From positions 744,001 through 808,000 of the forward strand of contig NZ_JBGFSP010000003.1 in NCBI RefSeq assembly GCF_041227145.1: a stretch of 64,000 bases of DNA. Direction: 5' to 3'. Within the stretch, counting starts at the first letter, position 1. Every line of letters begins with the position of its first letter. The notes below the pieces were generated by a model. It did no database searches, had not been told where the DNA came from, and saw only the letters and a program-made list of their open reading frames with translations. The position numbers were made by a program, and so were the translations under genes. This document shows, one piece after another, positions 54,419 through 64,000 of this stretch. Origin of the DNA: Bacteroides sp. AN502(2024) (lineage in GTDB: Bacteria; Bacteroidota; Bacteroidia; Bacteroidales; Bacteroidaceae).

Positions 54419-57400
54419 TAGAATTTCAAGTTAATACCCAGTTTGACAGATTTCGGTTGCATCACTTTCGCATAATCAAATCCTTGTGTAGCATTGCTGC
54501 CGGATGAATAAGCGAATTCCGGATCCATACCCAAATATTTGGTAGCGGTCAGCAGGTTTTCCCCTGTCACGTAAATGGTTCCTGAACGGAAGAAATTCCA
54601 AACCGGTTTGTCGAAATTATAGCTTAACGTAATACTCTTCATACGCAGGAAAGAAGCATCTTCAATCCAACGGGAAGAGAAGTTGTTATTACCGATAGCA
54701 TCTCCATAGCTAGCACGTGGAATATCGGTAACCTGTCCTTCTACATTCCAACGGTTGGCCACAGCTACACTTTGGTTAGAGAAAGAAGAAGCTGATTCTA
54801 GCGTCCTTCTTACTGCATTGTATGCTTCATTCCCTTTTGAATAAGAAAATTCAGCCGTCAGTGCGAAATGTTTGTAGCGAATATGGGTATAGAATCCTCC
54901 AAAGTAATCAGGAGTGGCACTACCTAATGATACATAATCTTTAGAATCGATGCGTCCGTCGTTATTCTGGTCTACATAACGTACGTCACCGGCACTGTAT
55001 GCCTGATTGCTGCTGTTGATCAACGCAGCCTCACTCGCTTCCGCTTGAGTAGAGTAAACACCGTTTGCTTGCAATCCGTAGAATTCGTATGGATTTCCAC
55101 CTACGCGGCTTACGACCATCGAGCCATCATTATATTGGATTGTTTCCTGATTGTTTCCGCCCAATGATTTAATCTTACTTTCCATGAAAGAAATATTACC
55201 TCCTACAATCCACTCAAAGTCGCGCAACCGGATCAGGGAAGCTTGCAATGAAAGTTCCACTCCGTTGTTATCGATTTTTCCGACGTTTGCATAGTAAGCG
55301 GATGTTCCGTAAACAGCAGATTTTCCAATGTTCATAATTACATCTTTGCTTCTGCCACGATAATAATCTACCCCCAGACTGATGCGGTTTCTCAAGAAAG
55401 AGGCATCCAAACTTAAATTCATCTGCGAGGTTATCTCCGGTTTCAAATGTGTGTTTGGAATTTGAGTACGCATAATACCTGATACAGCCATATACGGTAA
55501 ACTGCTATAATAAGATTTCCCATAATTGGAAGAGAAGCGGCTGTTTCCCGTCAAGCTGTATTCTGCACGCAAATCCAGACGGGTGAGCCAATCCTTGTCT
55601 ATAAAGAAAGGCATATTCTTCGCCATCCATGTAATTCCACCGGACGGATATACTCGGAAATAGTTGGTATATCTTCCGTTGGCGGAAGAACCGTCAATAG
55701 ACATATTCAATGCGGCATTCAAGACATTATTATAAGTATAGTCTACGTGACCATAAATATTTGCCCAGTTCCATTTATTCTGATAACCGTTGAAATAACG
55801 ACCGATCGCATCAGCCGACCCCAATACTTGATAGAAGTCATTGGTTGTGTTGCGCGCGTACGCCCCATCGTATTCCTGCAAGGTAGTCAACACTTGCACT
55901 CCCGCCATCGCATTCAACGCATGGCGGCTATTGAATTGTCTGTTGTAGCGCGCGTTTAAATTATAGAAATAATTGACCGTTTCGTTCACACCTTCCCGGA
56001 TGGTATTTTCTTCTGTACCGAATGCGTCTGTAGTAGGAACGATGGTAAAATCCGTTCTACCCGGAACAAAAACATGCTCCTTGTTATAATTGTAGTAAAG
56101 TCCGAAAACACCGTTGAGAGAAAAGCCCGGGAATATTTTATAATTGAAACCTGCTTTAATATTTACGTCATATTGGCGACTATTCGCATCCAGATTATTG
56201 ACAATAGCTAACGGGTTGCTGACAGCAAAGTCCATGTTTTTGCTAATGCCATAATAGTAGTCGGAATAAATCGGAGTAAATTCTCCATTATCAGCTTTTT
56301 GATAGGGAGCAAGCAGTGGAGACTGTGCATAAGCGGCGAGCAAGGGGTTGGTACGCATATTCATCCCTTGTTCTTGATAATTACCGTTGATATATGCCAA
56401 TCCGACAGTAGCATAGACCTCAAAATTTTTGCTGACCAAGAAGTTTCCGTTCAACTGTGTATGATAGCGGTTCTGTTGCGTACTTTTCAGTATACCGTTC
56501 TCTTTAGAGTAGCCCAAAGACAAGTCGTATTTGGCGATAGCATCACCACCTTCTACCCGGAACAGATTTTCCGTCACAAATCCGTTCCGGTAAATCTCAT
56601 CTTGCCAATTCGTATTGTTATTGTAGTAGTTGGCGTATCTGCTGTTGGTGGGGTCACTCATGAAAGGGAATTCGGTAAAGAAGTCATCCATGTTTCCGAA
56701 ATAACTCATTCCCATGTCCGACAGGTAAGAGCGATAATCTATCCCATTCAGCAAGGGCATGCGTTTGTTGTTCCAGTTGACACCAAACTGACCGTAATAA
56801 CTGATTTCCGTGTTCATGTTCTCCGATGTGGCACCATCCGTTTCAATCAGAATGACACCGTTAGCACCCATAGAACCATATAAAGCCGCTTCCGCACCTT
56901 TCAATACGGTGATATTTTGAATATCATTGAGGTTGTAAGCCTGAAAGATATTACGGCTCAATCCATTAATCAATGGTGAATCATTGACGTCCGGTATATA
57001 AGGAATACCGTTAATAACTACCAATGGAGCATTATTACCCACGAAAGAACGTGTTCCACGAAGATTAATGAAGCTTCCCTCTCCCGGCATACCGCTGCCA
57101 CGGGTCACTTGCAAGCCGGCAATCTGTCCCGCCAACGCACGATCTATCTTCATACCGGCAGGTACGAAATCTTTTTTAGTAATATTCTCCGCAGAAGTAG
57201 TTACTCCGTTCGTTTCAATACGGAAAGGCAATACGGTTGTTTCATTATATTTGTATTCCGATTCAGGAATCATAATGATTGTCATCTCCTTACGGTTATC
57301 CACTGCTTGAAGCACCGTATAATATCCGACAGCCCAAACAGAGATAGTGGCTTTCCGCGGATTCTTGCATGCTATTTGAAATACTCCGTTCTTATCCGTA

Positions 57401-57561
57401 GTGACATCTTCGCTTCCGGTGACAGACACCACCGCACCCTCAACCGGAATATTAAGGGTGGATAATACTTTCCCGCTTATTTTACCTTGTTCCTGCGCAT
57501 ACAGATTGACAGCGAACAGGCAAACTAACAGGGTGAAAAATAAAACTTGTATCTTTTTCAT
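54418..57561 (-). CDS. SusC/RagA-family TonB-dependent transporter (second pair)
   Basis: 1047 residues: signal peptide (about 1-22, ending YAQ), carboxypeptidase-like domain (about 27-97), plug (about 125-245; AGQIAGLQVTRGSGMPGEGSFINLRG, VVINGIPYIPDV, ITVLKGAEAALYGSMGANGVILI), then the barrel ending in VKLGINLKF. The typical DEVVVVGYG TonB box is replaced by a less conserved stretch (YNETTVLPFRIE). Its stop overlaps the SusD start. It follows two fasciclin-type lipoproteins, 21 bases from the second, in one operon. Confidence 0.94.
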   Translation of the reverse strand: MKKIQVLFFTLLVCLFAVNLYAQEQGKISGKVLSTLNIPVEGAVVSVTGSEDVTTDKNGVFQIACKNPRKATISVWAVGYYTVLQAVDNRKEMTIIMIPESEYKYNETTVLPFRIETNGVTTSAENITKKDFVPAGMKIDRALAGQIAGLQVTRGSGMPGEGSFINLRGTRSFVGNNAPLVVINGIPYIPDVNDSPLINGLSRNIFQAYNLNDIQNITVLKGAEAALYGSMGANGVILIETDGATSENMNTEISYYGQFGVNWNNKRMPLLNGIDYRSYLSDMGMSYFGNMDDFFTEFPFMSDPTNSRYANYYNNNTNWQDEIYRNGFVTENLFRVEGGDAIAKYDLSLGYSKENGILKSTQQNRYHTQLNGNFLVSKNFEVYATVGLAYINGNYQEQGMNMRTNPLLAAYAQSPLLAPYQKADNGEFTPIYSDYYYGISKNMDFAVSNPLAIVNNLDANSRQYDVNIKAGFNYKIFPGFSLNGVFGLYYNYNKEHVFVPGRTDFTIVPTTDAFGTEENTIREGVNETVNYFYNLNARYNRQFNSRHALNAMAGVQVLTTLQEYDGAYARNTTNDFYQVLGSADAIGRYFNGYQNKWNWANIYGHVDYTYNNVLNAALNMSIDGSSANGRYTNYFRVYPSGGITWMAKNMPFFIDKDWLTRLDLRAEYSLTGNSRFSSNYGKSYYSSLPYMAVSGIMRTQIPNTHLKPEITSQMNLSLDASFLRNRISLGVDYYRGRSKDVIMNIGKSAVYGTSAYYANVGKIDNNGVELSLQASLIRLRDFEWIVGGNISFMESKIKSLGGNNQETIQYNDGSMVVSRVGGNPYEFYGLQANGVYSTQAEASEAALINSSNQAYSAGDVRYVDQNNDGRIDSKDYVSLGSATPDYFGGFYTHIRYKHFALTAEFSYSKGNEAYNAVRRTLESASSFSNQSVAVANRWNVEGQVTDIPRASYGDAIGNNNFSSRWIEDASFLRMKSITLSYNFDKPVWNFFRSGTIYVTGENLLTATKYLGMDPEFAYSSGSNATQGFDYAKVMQPKSVKLGINLKF

Positions 57562-57582
57562 GTTGTCTTTATTTTCATAAGA

Positions 57583-59262
57583 TTAATAACAGTCCTCGGT
57601 TGGTCGCAGACACCAATGATATAATGCAGCTTCTTTCAAGTTGGAACCTGATCCACTAAGACGTATGGTAATTTCGCTGGCTTTGTCTCCCGGAATAGTG
57701 ACTGTACCTACAGCACCTCCATCACGATCATATTTTGATTTATTTTTAAATCCTTGCGCAACAGCTTCATCTATTCCTTCCGGATATCCACCTCCGGAAC
57801 GATCATAGTGGTAAGCAGATGCATTATTAAGCTTAGATTGTGAAAGAGTGGCTACAGGAATTTCTACCCCGCCCTTGATAATCGAAACAGCAATCGCTCC
57901 TAAATCTTTCTTTTGTCTGAACCCCATGTTGAGTTTATATGTTCCGGGCGGAATCTTATAAGGAACAGCCACGTATTTGTTCCCCACTGTTTCACCTCTA
58001 AACGGAGTATAATCAAGTGTATATGTTTTATTATCAAGATCTGTCAAATTAAAATAGAGAACTCTGTAATATACAGTGGGGAATCCTAACGCTGCCCATC
58101 CTTTGCAATTCGCTTCATCCTTCTCGCTGATTTTGTTAAATGAAAGATTGGTAGTCTTGAAATACGTATCTTTATCATCGGCACTCAAATATTCATAATT
58201 TCTGAAAAGTTCTTTAAGGCGATAAATCAATACGTTAGTCGGTATCTTCATTTCAGTGACATAGTAAGCGACTCCGTTACTCATGGATATCGGATGGTCA
58301 AGATCTACTTTCTGTACACTCGTGCGCCATTGTTTATTGAATACAGAAGTCAAATCCTCATTGCTTTCAAAATCGGCTTTGGAATAGATCTTATTAAAGA
58401 ATGCCGATTGAAATATCCAGTTTTTCAGAATACTATCTGCACGTACCATATTCCACTCCTTCAGTTTATCCTGTGCTACCTTCAACGTGTTATTGATTAC
58501 GTCATTGGACGGAATTAACATGGTAGCACTGAGATCTTCGGACATGATATCAAATTTTACCTTTTCAAAATAAGGAGCTCTTACAGTAAATATCGAATCA
58601 TATACCGTATTTCCAGTATTGTCTACCCCCACCACTTTACTCGCTTCTTTGTCAAATACCGAGACATTTCGTGACAAGATCATTTCACGGAAGATAGAAT
58701 AATTATCACCCAGATTTTCGATAATCTCATACATGCTTTTCGGAGCATTGATAGCCTGATCCAACAAATACAAATACCCATTGGTCAGTTTAACCACCCG
58801 AGTTACGGTTGCATTGTTGAATTGAATACGGGAAGTAGTGCTTCTGGAAGCCTCGTTTTCTCCATCGGTTTTACTGATTTTCAGATATTTGCCGCTCCAC
58901 ATCAAAAGACGGTCTCCGTCTTTCAGGTTGGAAGGTGAGATAGAGGCATCAGATATATAGGTCTGGGCGGTGTATATAGGATCATCCCCCGCTGCAACGC
59001 CTGACTCCACTGCCAAAATGGTGTACATCTGCTCTTTCGCCAACAATTGTTCCACCATACCTGTTTCGTTGAACAGCTGGCACATATTGCTCAAAGAGGA
59101 TTCTTGAGCCAGATAATCCGTAAGGGATTCATTGACTATAGAAATCTCCGTATTATTAACCGTACCGGCGTTTGGAGCATAATGCTCATCCCATGTATTG
59201 GTACAGCCGCTCCCTATCAATCCGATAAGGGCGATGCCGAGTATATATTTTCTTGCTTTCAT
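57583..59262 (-). CDS. Fasciclin-like surface lipoprotein
   Basis: 559 residues with lipobox GSGC followed by TNTWDEHY. Two fasciclin-type domains are suggested: about 45-180 (LTDYLAQESSLSNMCQLFNETGMVEQLLAKEQMYTILAV...) and about 185-345 (YEIIENLGDNYSIFREMILSRNV...MLIPSNDVINNTL). The C-terminal 200 residues form a beta-rich module (PPGTYKLNMGFRQKKDLGAIAVSIIKGG) resembling a carbohydrate-binding sandwich. It starts 3 bases after the previous fasciclin-type gene and lies between two SusC/D pairs. Likely a glycan-capture or spacer protein; binding is inferred from position. Confidence 0.78.
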   Translation of the reverse strand: MKARKYILGIALIGLIGSGCTNTWDEHYAPNAGTVNNTEISIVNESLTDYLAQESSLSNMCQLFNETGMVEQLLAKEQMYTILAVESGVAAGDDPIYTAQTYISDASISPSNLKDGDRLLMWSGKYLKISKTDGENEASRSTTSRIQFNNATVTRVVKLTNGYLYLLDQAINAPKSMYEIIENLGDNYSIFREMILSRNVSVFDKEASKVVGVDNTGNTVYDSIFTVRAPYFEKVKFDIMSEDLSATMLIPSNDVINNTLKVAQDKLKEWNMVRADSILKNWIFQSAFFNKIYSKADFESNEDLTSVFNKQWRTSVQKVDLDHPISMSNGVAYYVTEMKIPTNVLIYRLKELFRNYEYLSADDKDTYFKTTNLSFNKISEKDEANCKGWAALGFPTVYYRVLYFNLTDLDNKTYTLDYTPFRGETVGNKYVAVPYKIPPGTYKLNMGFRQKKDLGAIAVSIIKGGVEIPVATLSQSKLNNASAYHYDRSGGGYPEGIDEAVAQGFKNKSKYDRDGGAVGTVTIPGDKASEITIRLSGSGSNLKEAALYHWCLRPTEDCY

Positions 59263-59265
59263 GGT

Positions 59266-60993
59266 TTATTCGTCAAATATAGGTTCAAATTCTAAATAAT
59301 CTAAATATATACGATAGTTGGAATTACTACTAGCTGCGGGGTCAATCAATACCAGTCTGAATGTGTGCGCAGCGTTTTCTGTAAATTCTATCTCATCATA
59401 AATCACATCTTCATAACATCCCAATTTGTTACTTTTGAGAGTAGTGGTTGAACTGGTATACGGTGCACGTGTAACTGAATGTTCTCCGTCAAAGCTGAAA
59501 ATCATTTGTCCTCCGTTACTTCCACCTTTTTTTGTTCTGATAAAATCCATAGACGAGGCATAACCAAAGTGTAATGTTACTTTATATTTTCCCTTGATAA
59601 TAGACGGTGTTTCCATTGAGATCCAACCCGTATTACCAATGTTCAACATCAGGAAATCATAATTGCGGGCAGTTTTCCAGTCATTATTTGTCCGGGTAGT
59701 AAAATAGGTAACATTATAATATTTGTCAAAAGCTCCTGCCGGGTTCTTCAGTTCAAATTCATAACAATTTTTGAGTTCTGCAAGGTCACTTTTCTTCTCT
59801 GCCGTTCCATATGATTCCTGAAATTTAATGCCCTCCTCTCCATGACCGTCTGCAATCCAATCTTTGATAGCAGAGAAATTACATACATCAAACAATACTG
59901 TTTCCGGTTTTACATCTGCAATCGGCAAATAAGTGGAAACTTGATGAATATAACCATTCTTAGCTTGCAAATTACATGCGTCTTCCAGAAAGACAGCTTT
60001 ATTGGCTTCGTCCTGATAGTTCAAGTAGAATTTTCGCTCCTCCTCTTTACTTATTCTCACCACATTTCCTTTACACGCTGTATTCCATATCTTAGAAGTT
60101 GCATTTTCACTGTCGAAACTCTGCAAGTTATCCAAATCATAACTTCCGGTCAGGATGTGATAGGCTACATATTTATACAATGCATTCTCCGGATTAGTAT
60201 AGTCGCTGCTTGCTCCCAACAGTTGGGCTAAATCAGCCAGATTATTGACACCTGCATCATGAAAGACATCATCCGTTACAGCCAACAGTGTATAATTACG
60301 TTTCTGCTTGATAGTTTGTCCCTGTTCATTTTTCAGTTCATCATAGATAATGTTCAACTCGGCTCCCCACCCCGTTGCATCCAAAGCGGACTTCAAGAGG
60401 GTATAAGGACGCCCACTTTCGGATATCCGGGCATATACGCTTTCGGTAAGCGGAGTTAACGTATTTTCCAATACATATACGTAACCGTTGGATACCGGAT
60501 TTGCAAATTCAAGCACATGAGCTTCACTATTCAGATAAACAGACCGCATACCGCCACCGCCATTTTCTGCACTTCCGAATGACACCATCAAAATATCGTC
60601 AGAAACGGTTCTTTTAGCCAATGCACCTTCTTTCTCGATAAAAGTTGCTTGATTAATGGTATCTTGTATGACATGATAAGATACCAAATTACGTGCATAT
60701 TCCGCTCCCAACTCTTCGATGGAAGAAACCCCTCTTCGGGTATAAAACTCCTGTACAGCCGTATTGTTGGGGACGAAAAGAGTGAAGTGTTGGGTAGCCT
60801 GATTCACTGCATTGTATAAGTCCGCATATTTCATGATGTGAATCCATTCGGAAAAGTCTTCCGACCTGCTGGATAAATAAGTTGCAGCAGGCTGTGTGTC
60901 GAAGACCGCAAAAGTGTCTCCTTCATACGGATCATTACAAGCTGCGCATAAAACGATGAGCAGCATCCAGTATATTTTTTTTAATTTTTTCAT
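59266..60993 (-). CDS. Fasciclin-like surface lipoprotein
   Basis: 575 residues; lipobox CAAC followed by NDPYEGD. The first fasciclin domain is clear (about 35-185; DFSEWIHIMKYADLYNAVNQATQHFTLFVPNNTAVQEFY...NGYVYVLENTLTPL). The second (about 190-355) is also clear (PYTLLKSALDATGW...YTLLAVTDDVFHDAG...HILTGSYDLDNLQSF...NGYIHQVSTYLPI). The C-terminal 200 residues form a sandwich module (IIKGKYKVTLHFGYASSMDF). Same layout as the next gene, so the two are probably an old duplication. Confidence 0.85.
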   Translation of the reverse strand: MKKLKKIYWMLLIVLCAACNDPYEGDTFAVFDTQPAATYLSSRSEDFSEWIHIMKYADLYNAVNQATQHFTLFVPNNTAVQEFYTRRGVSSIEELGAEYARNLVSYHVIQDTINQATFIEKEGALAKRTVSDDILMVSFGSAENGGGGMRSVYLNSEAHVLEFANPVSNGYVYVLENTLTPLTESVYARISESGRPYTLLKSALDATGWGAELNIIYDELKNEQGQTIKQKRNYTLLAVTDDVFHDAGVNNLADLAQLLGASSDYTNPENALYKYVAYHILTGSYDLDNLQSFDSENATSKIWNTACKGNVVRISKEEERKFYLNYQDEANKAVFLEDACNLQAKNGYIHQVSTYLPIADVKPETVLFDVCNFSAIKDWIADGHGEEGIKFQESYGTAEKKSDLAELKNCYEFELKNPAGAFDKYYNVTYFTTRTNNDWKTARNYDFLMLNIGNTGWISMETPSIIKGKYKVTLHFGYASSMDFIRTKKGGSNGGQMIFSFDGEHSVTRAPYTSSTTTLKSNKLGCYEDVIYDEIEFTENAAHTFRLVLIDPAASSNSNYRIYLDYLEFEPIFDE

Positions 60994-61010
60994 CGTATAT
61001 CGTTATTTAA

Positions 61011-62552
61011 TTATTCATAATAAGGATTTTGTGTCAATAACGAGTTGTTGAATATATCTTCAGCAGGAATGGGCAGATACCAAGCATTATCGTTATCCAA
61101 AACAGAACTCAGCCACTTATTTTCCGCAGTCAGATTGTTCTCCATAATGATTGCTTTAAAGCGATCTTTATACTTGAAGTTTTGCTGCTTACCGTAGCGC
61201 AATAGGTCATACCAGCGTTTGCCTTCTGCAGCAAACTCCATGTCGCGTTCGTCCAATAGCATCTCCAATAACATCTCTTCAGTAGCTTCGCTGATATTGT
61301 CCGCACTAACTTCACTTCGTGGGTTTAGCTCTGAACGTTCGCGTATCTGATTAATGATAGCCAATGCTTCTGTCCAGTTGGCAGAACCACCGATACGAAT
61401 CAGCGCCTCCGCTTTCATCAACATGACATCTGCCATACGATAGATGATATAATTGGCATCCTGAATGGTACGAACGGCTTCCGGGTCGGCAACCCCCATT
61501 CCAGCATATTTCCAGATAATACCGTTCTCCGGATAGTCGGCATAAACAGTACCGGCAAATGAGCCATAATAAGTGCGGCTTATTTCATCTCCTTTATGCT
61601 GCATGTATTCTTCTGTTAAGCGAAGAGTCATCGGCTCAGAATACAGATATGAATCTGTTGTAACCTCAGTGCCATAAGGGAAGATTTTGGATGGGCTTCC
61701 ACTTCCCTGTGCATAATTGGTTTCATCATATTGTATTTCAAAGATAGATTCGTTACTGTTACCGGGATAGAACATATTGAACCATTGTCCGGGTGTCGAC
61801 ATAAATGCCGGTCGTATTGCGGCTGTAGCGTTGATTAGATAATCAGCATACGTGACACATTCTTCGTAATCTTCTGCCCAAAGACAAGTTTCCGCCATCA
61901 GTGCGTACAATGCCCATTTGGTAGCGCGTCCCTTGTTTTCCCACGCTTCATCGAACGTCTCTTTGGCAGCATCAGTTGCCAACGCTGCACGTACATCGCT
62001 TTTTATCAATTCCAAAATCTCCGTTTCAGATGACTTGGCCACGTCATTGGGCATAGCATCGTCTACGTAGGGTTCGGTAATCAAGGGAACCTCCCGAAAG
62101 TTACGTACCAAGTATAAATAAGACAATCCACGCAGGAAGTAAGCCTCCGTGAGATGTGAGTTCATTTGTGACTCATAATAACTGGCATCTTTTTCCATCA
62201 CGGACGGTGCATACTTCAACACAGCATTCGCCATACCGATCACTTGATAGAAAGTACCCCACTGAACAGTGGATGTACTGGGCAACACCTGAAAATTCTG
62301 AATCAGACCAGCTCCTGTTCCTCTAAAGGGAACGATGACGGACCCCCCTCTCAATTCTCCCCAATTGATGATATAGGGGACACAAGCACGCAAACGACTG
62401 TATCCCTGTGCGAGAATAGCTTCTACATCTTCAGAAGACTCCCAGTACATATCGGTAGATTGCTTATCTTTGGGAAGAATATCAAGCCAATCGCTGCATC
62501 CGCTCATCAACAAACTTCCGGATAGTAACAATATAGTAAATATCTTTTTCAT
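61011..62552 (-). CDS. SusD/RagB-family lipoprotein (first pair)
   Basis: 513 residues; lipobox LMSGC followed by SDWLD. Family segments are clear: DILPKDKQSTDMYWESSEDVEAILAQGYSRL at the N-terminus, TEAYFLRGLSYLYLVRNFREVPLITEPY in the helical repeat, and MLLDERDMEFAAEGKRWYDLLRYG near the C-terminus. It ends SLLTQNPYYE. Starts 13 bases after the partial SusC gene and should be its partner lid. Confidence 0.95.
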   Translation of the reverse strand: MKKIFTILLLSGSLLMSGCSDWLDILPKDKQSTDMYWESSEDVEAILAQGYSRLRACVPYIINWGELRGGSVIVPFRGTGAGLIQNFQVLPSTSTVQWGTFYQVIGMANAVLKYAPSVMEKDASYYESQMNSHLTEAYFLRGLSYLYLVRNFREVPLITEPYVDDAMPNDVAKSSETEILELIKSDVRAALATDAAKETFDEAWENKGRATKWALYALMAETCLWAEDYEECVTYADYLINATAAIRPAFMSTPGQWFNMFYPGNSNESIFEIQYDETNYAQGSGSPSKIFPYGTEVTTDSYLYSEPMTLRLTEEYMQHKGDEISRTYYGSFAGTVYADYPENGIIWKYAGMGVADPEAVRTIQDANYIIYRMADVMLMKAEALIRIGGSANWTEALAIINQIRERSELNPRSEVSADNISEATEEMLLEMLLDERDMEFAAEGKRWYDLLRYGKQQNFKYKDRFKAIIMENNLTAENKWLSSVLDNDNAWYLPIPAEDIFNNSLLTQNPYYE

Positions 62553-62565
62553 GTTCGTAGATCTT

Positions 62566-64000
62566 TTAAAAACTCAAATTAAAGCCGGCAACAAGCTGAA
62601 TAGAAGCCGGTGTAGTAGCATTATCTTTGGCATAAGTATTTTCGGTCTTCACTTCCGGATCCTGACCGGTGTATTTAGTCCAAGTAAAGAGGTTATATCC
62701 GGTGACATATACATCGATATTACTAAATCCCCAACGCTGAATTATTTTCTTCGGCAAACGATAGTTGAATGACAACGATTTCAAACGCAGGTAAGAAGCA
62801 TCTTCCACAAAACGGTCAGAACCCAGTGTGTTGTATCCCTCTCCGTAGAGTGCACGCGGAATATCTGTCTGATCGCCTTCGTTGCGCCAACGTCTAAGGA
62901 CAGCCGTACTTTGATTGTTAATTCCACGCATGGATTCATTGCTTAAACGGGTAGAGTTGACTACATCCTGTCCATAACGTCCGTAAAAAATAGCAGACAG
63001 CTTAAATTGCTTATAGCTGACATTGATACCGGCACCTCCGGTGAATCTCGGATTGGAGTTTCCTAAATAGACAATATCATATTGGTTGATGACACCATCA
63101 TGATTAATATCCTCGTAGAGAGCATCTCCGGGAGCTACGGTAGCTGTTCCGTTCCGCATCACAATCGCATTACCGGCAATATCTTTCATCACGTTACCGT
63201 CGACATCACGTGCATACGCAGCCTCTTTATTCTGGCAAACGCCTTTGTAACGATAACCGTAGAAAGACCCCATCGGACGTCCTTCCTCTCTACGATAAGC
63301 ATAATTGCCATTGTCGAAGGTATAGTTCTCTTCGGTATAGTTATCCGGCATTTCCGTAATCTTGTTCTCGTTGTGGGCAATGTTGAAGTAGAATCCGACA
63401 CGCCAGTCTTTGTTTTCAAATGGGACAGCATCCACACGGAATTCCCAACCTTTATTCGTCATCTTTCCGGAATTCATGTAGCTGACTTCATAGCCATTTC
63501 CATAACCGATACTAGTTGGCATTTTCACTTTCCTTTGCAACAGATCTTTGACATATTTCTGATAAACATCGACCGTGAAGCGAAGTTTTCCTTTTAAGAA
63601 AGAAGCATCCAAACCAGTATTATATTCAGTGGTTGTTTCCCATTTCAAGCGATTGAGCTGCATGGTACTCGGGGTAATGGCACTCATATCCATGTAATTG
63701 TTACCGGAAGCGTATGAACCCAAATAGAGCGAAGCGCCGGAAGCGGCATTTCCCGTTTGTCCCAAACTGAAGCGAAGTTTAAACTCATCCATCCAGTCGT
63801 TCGAGAAATCCATGAACTTCTCATCTGCCAGATGCCAAGCGACACCGACTGTAGGGAACAGCCCTAAACGTTCCGATTTACCCATCGTTGAGTTGCTCTC
63901 CAAGCCCAAAGAAGTATTGAAGATATAGCGGTTCAGCAACGTATAATTTAACAAAGCCACTCCATTGATGCTACGTGTCTTAGAATCTCCGGAGCTGATT
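62566..64000 (-). CDS. SusC/RagA-family TonB-dependent transporter, partial at window edge
   Basis: The C-terminal 478 residues or so of a SusC barrel. The frame stays open to base 64000 (reading ...SSGDSKTRSINGMALLNYTLLNRY), so an apparent start at 63960 is only an internal Met and the gene begins outside the window. Family blocks include GLFPTVGVAWHLADEKF, KLRFSLGQTGN, NTGLDASFLKGKLRFTVDVY, GDALYEDINHDGVINQYDIVYLG, FVEDASYLRLKSLSFNYRLP and the tail LVAGFNLSF. First visible gene of the minus-strand locus. Confidence 0.93.
   Translation of the reverse strand, partial: ISSGDSKTRSINGVALLNYTLLNRYIFNTSLGLESNSTMGKSERLGLFPTVGVAWHLADEKFMDFSNDWMDEFKLRFSLGQTGNAASGASLYLGSYASGNNYMDMSAITPSTMQLNRLKWETTTEYNTGLDASFLKGKLRFTVDVYQKYVKDLLQRKVKMPTSIGYGNGYEVSYMNSGKMTNKGWEFRVDAVPFENKDWRVGFYFNIAHNENKITEMPDNYTEENYTFDNGNYAYRREEGRPMGSFYGYRYKGVCQNKEAAYARDVDGNVMKDIAGNAIVMRNGTATVAPGDALYEDINHDGVINQYDIVYLGNSNPRFTGGAGINVSYKQFKLSAIFYGRYGQDVVNSTRLSNESMRGINNQSTAVLRRWRNEGDQTDIPRALYGEGYNTLGSDRFVEDASYLRLKSLSFNYRLPKKIIQRWGFSNIDVYVTGYNLFTWTKYTGQDPEVKTENTYAKDNATTPASIQLVAGFNLSF

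Overview
The window looks like chromosomal DNA from a gut Bacteroides (B. thetaiotaomicron-like). Evidence: SusC/SusD pairs, Bacteroidetes-only lipoprotein families, many lipoboxes followed by acidic residues, and promoters of the Bacteroides type (TAnnTTTG at -7, sometimes with TTG or TTTG 19 bases upstream). No rRNA, tRNA or CRISPR array was recognised.

1-12 kb is mostly core. The last codons of a gene are followed by the site-2 protease rseP. Convergent to it is nrdD-nrdG (anaerobic ribonucleotide reductase), which sits behind a cobalamin riboswitch. A three-gene TolC/HlyD/MFS efflux operon comes next, then a malic enzyme-phosphotransacetylase fusion whose stop codon overlaps a 58-residue membrane-protein ORF.

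12-24 kb is framed by two glutamate dehydrogenases with different nucleotide-binding signatures, one E. coli-like (NADP type) and one Clostridium symbiosum-like (NAD type). Between them lie a PCMD lipoprotein with an outer-membrane barrel partner, an intact IS3-family element sitting in a patch rich in short palindromic and tandem repeats, a small lipoprotein, and a 1015-residue protein joining two receiver-like domains to a PPDK/PEP-synthase ATP-binding domain.

24-34 kb holds an M24 peptidase with two serine-type sulfatases in one operon (the first sulfatase has a frameshift near its 3' end), then a tRNA nucleotidyltransferase, a lipoprotein, a DUF3843-type protein, ruvA and meso-diaminopimelate dehydrogenase. 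An inverted repeat of the CACCACAGAGGACAC type supplies the last codons of the lipoprotein, and another copy lies beyond ruvA.

34-43.3 kb carries a remnant of an IS630-type transposase, then a four-gene operon: SusC, SusD, a multi-pass membrane protein with a soluble tail, and a beta-propeller lipoprotein with a CxxCH motif. It contains no glycoside hydrolase. An unrecognised 235-residue protein under its own promoter follows.

43.6-64 kb holds an IS5-like element, a second copy of the ~97-bp hairpin repeat found after rseP, and a minus-strand polysaccharide utilisation locus running in from beyond the right edge. Its order is SusC (partial), SusD, two fasciclin-type lipoproteins, SusC, SusD, a GH65-like (alpha/alpha)6 protein, a DUF4450-type protein, a GH28 polygalacturonase-type enzyme, and a truncated HTH regulator. 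GH28 suggests a pectic or rhamnogalacturonan-type substrate. The usual locus regulator is not in the window.
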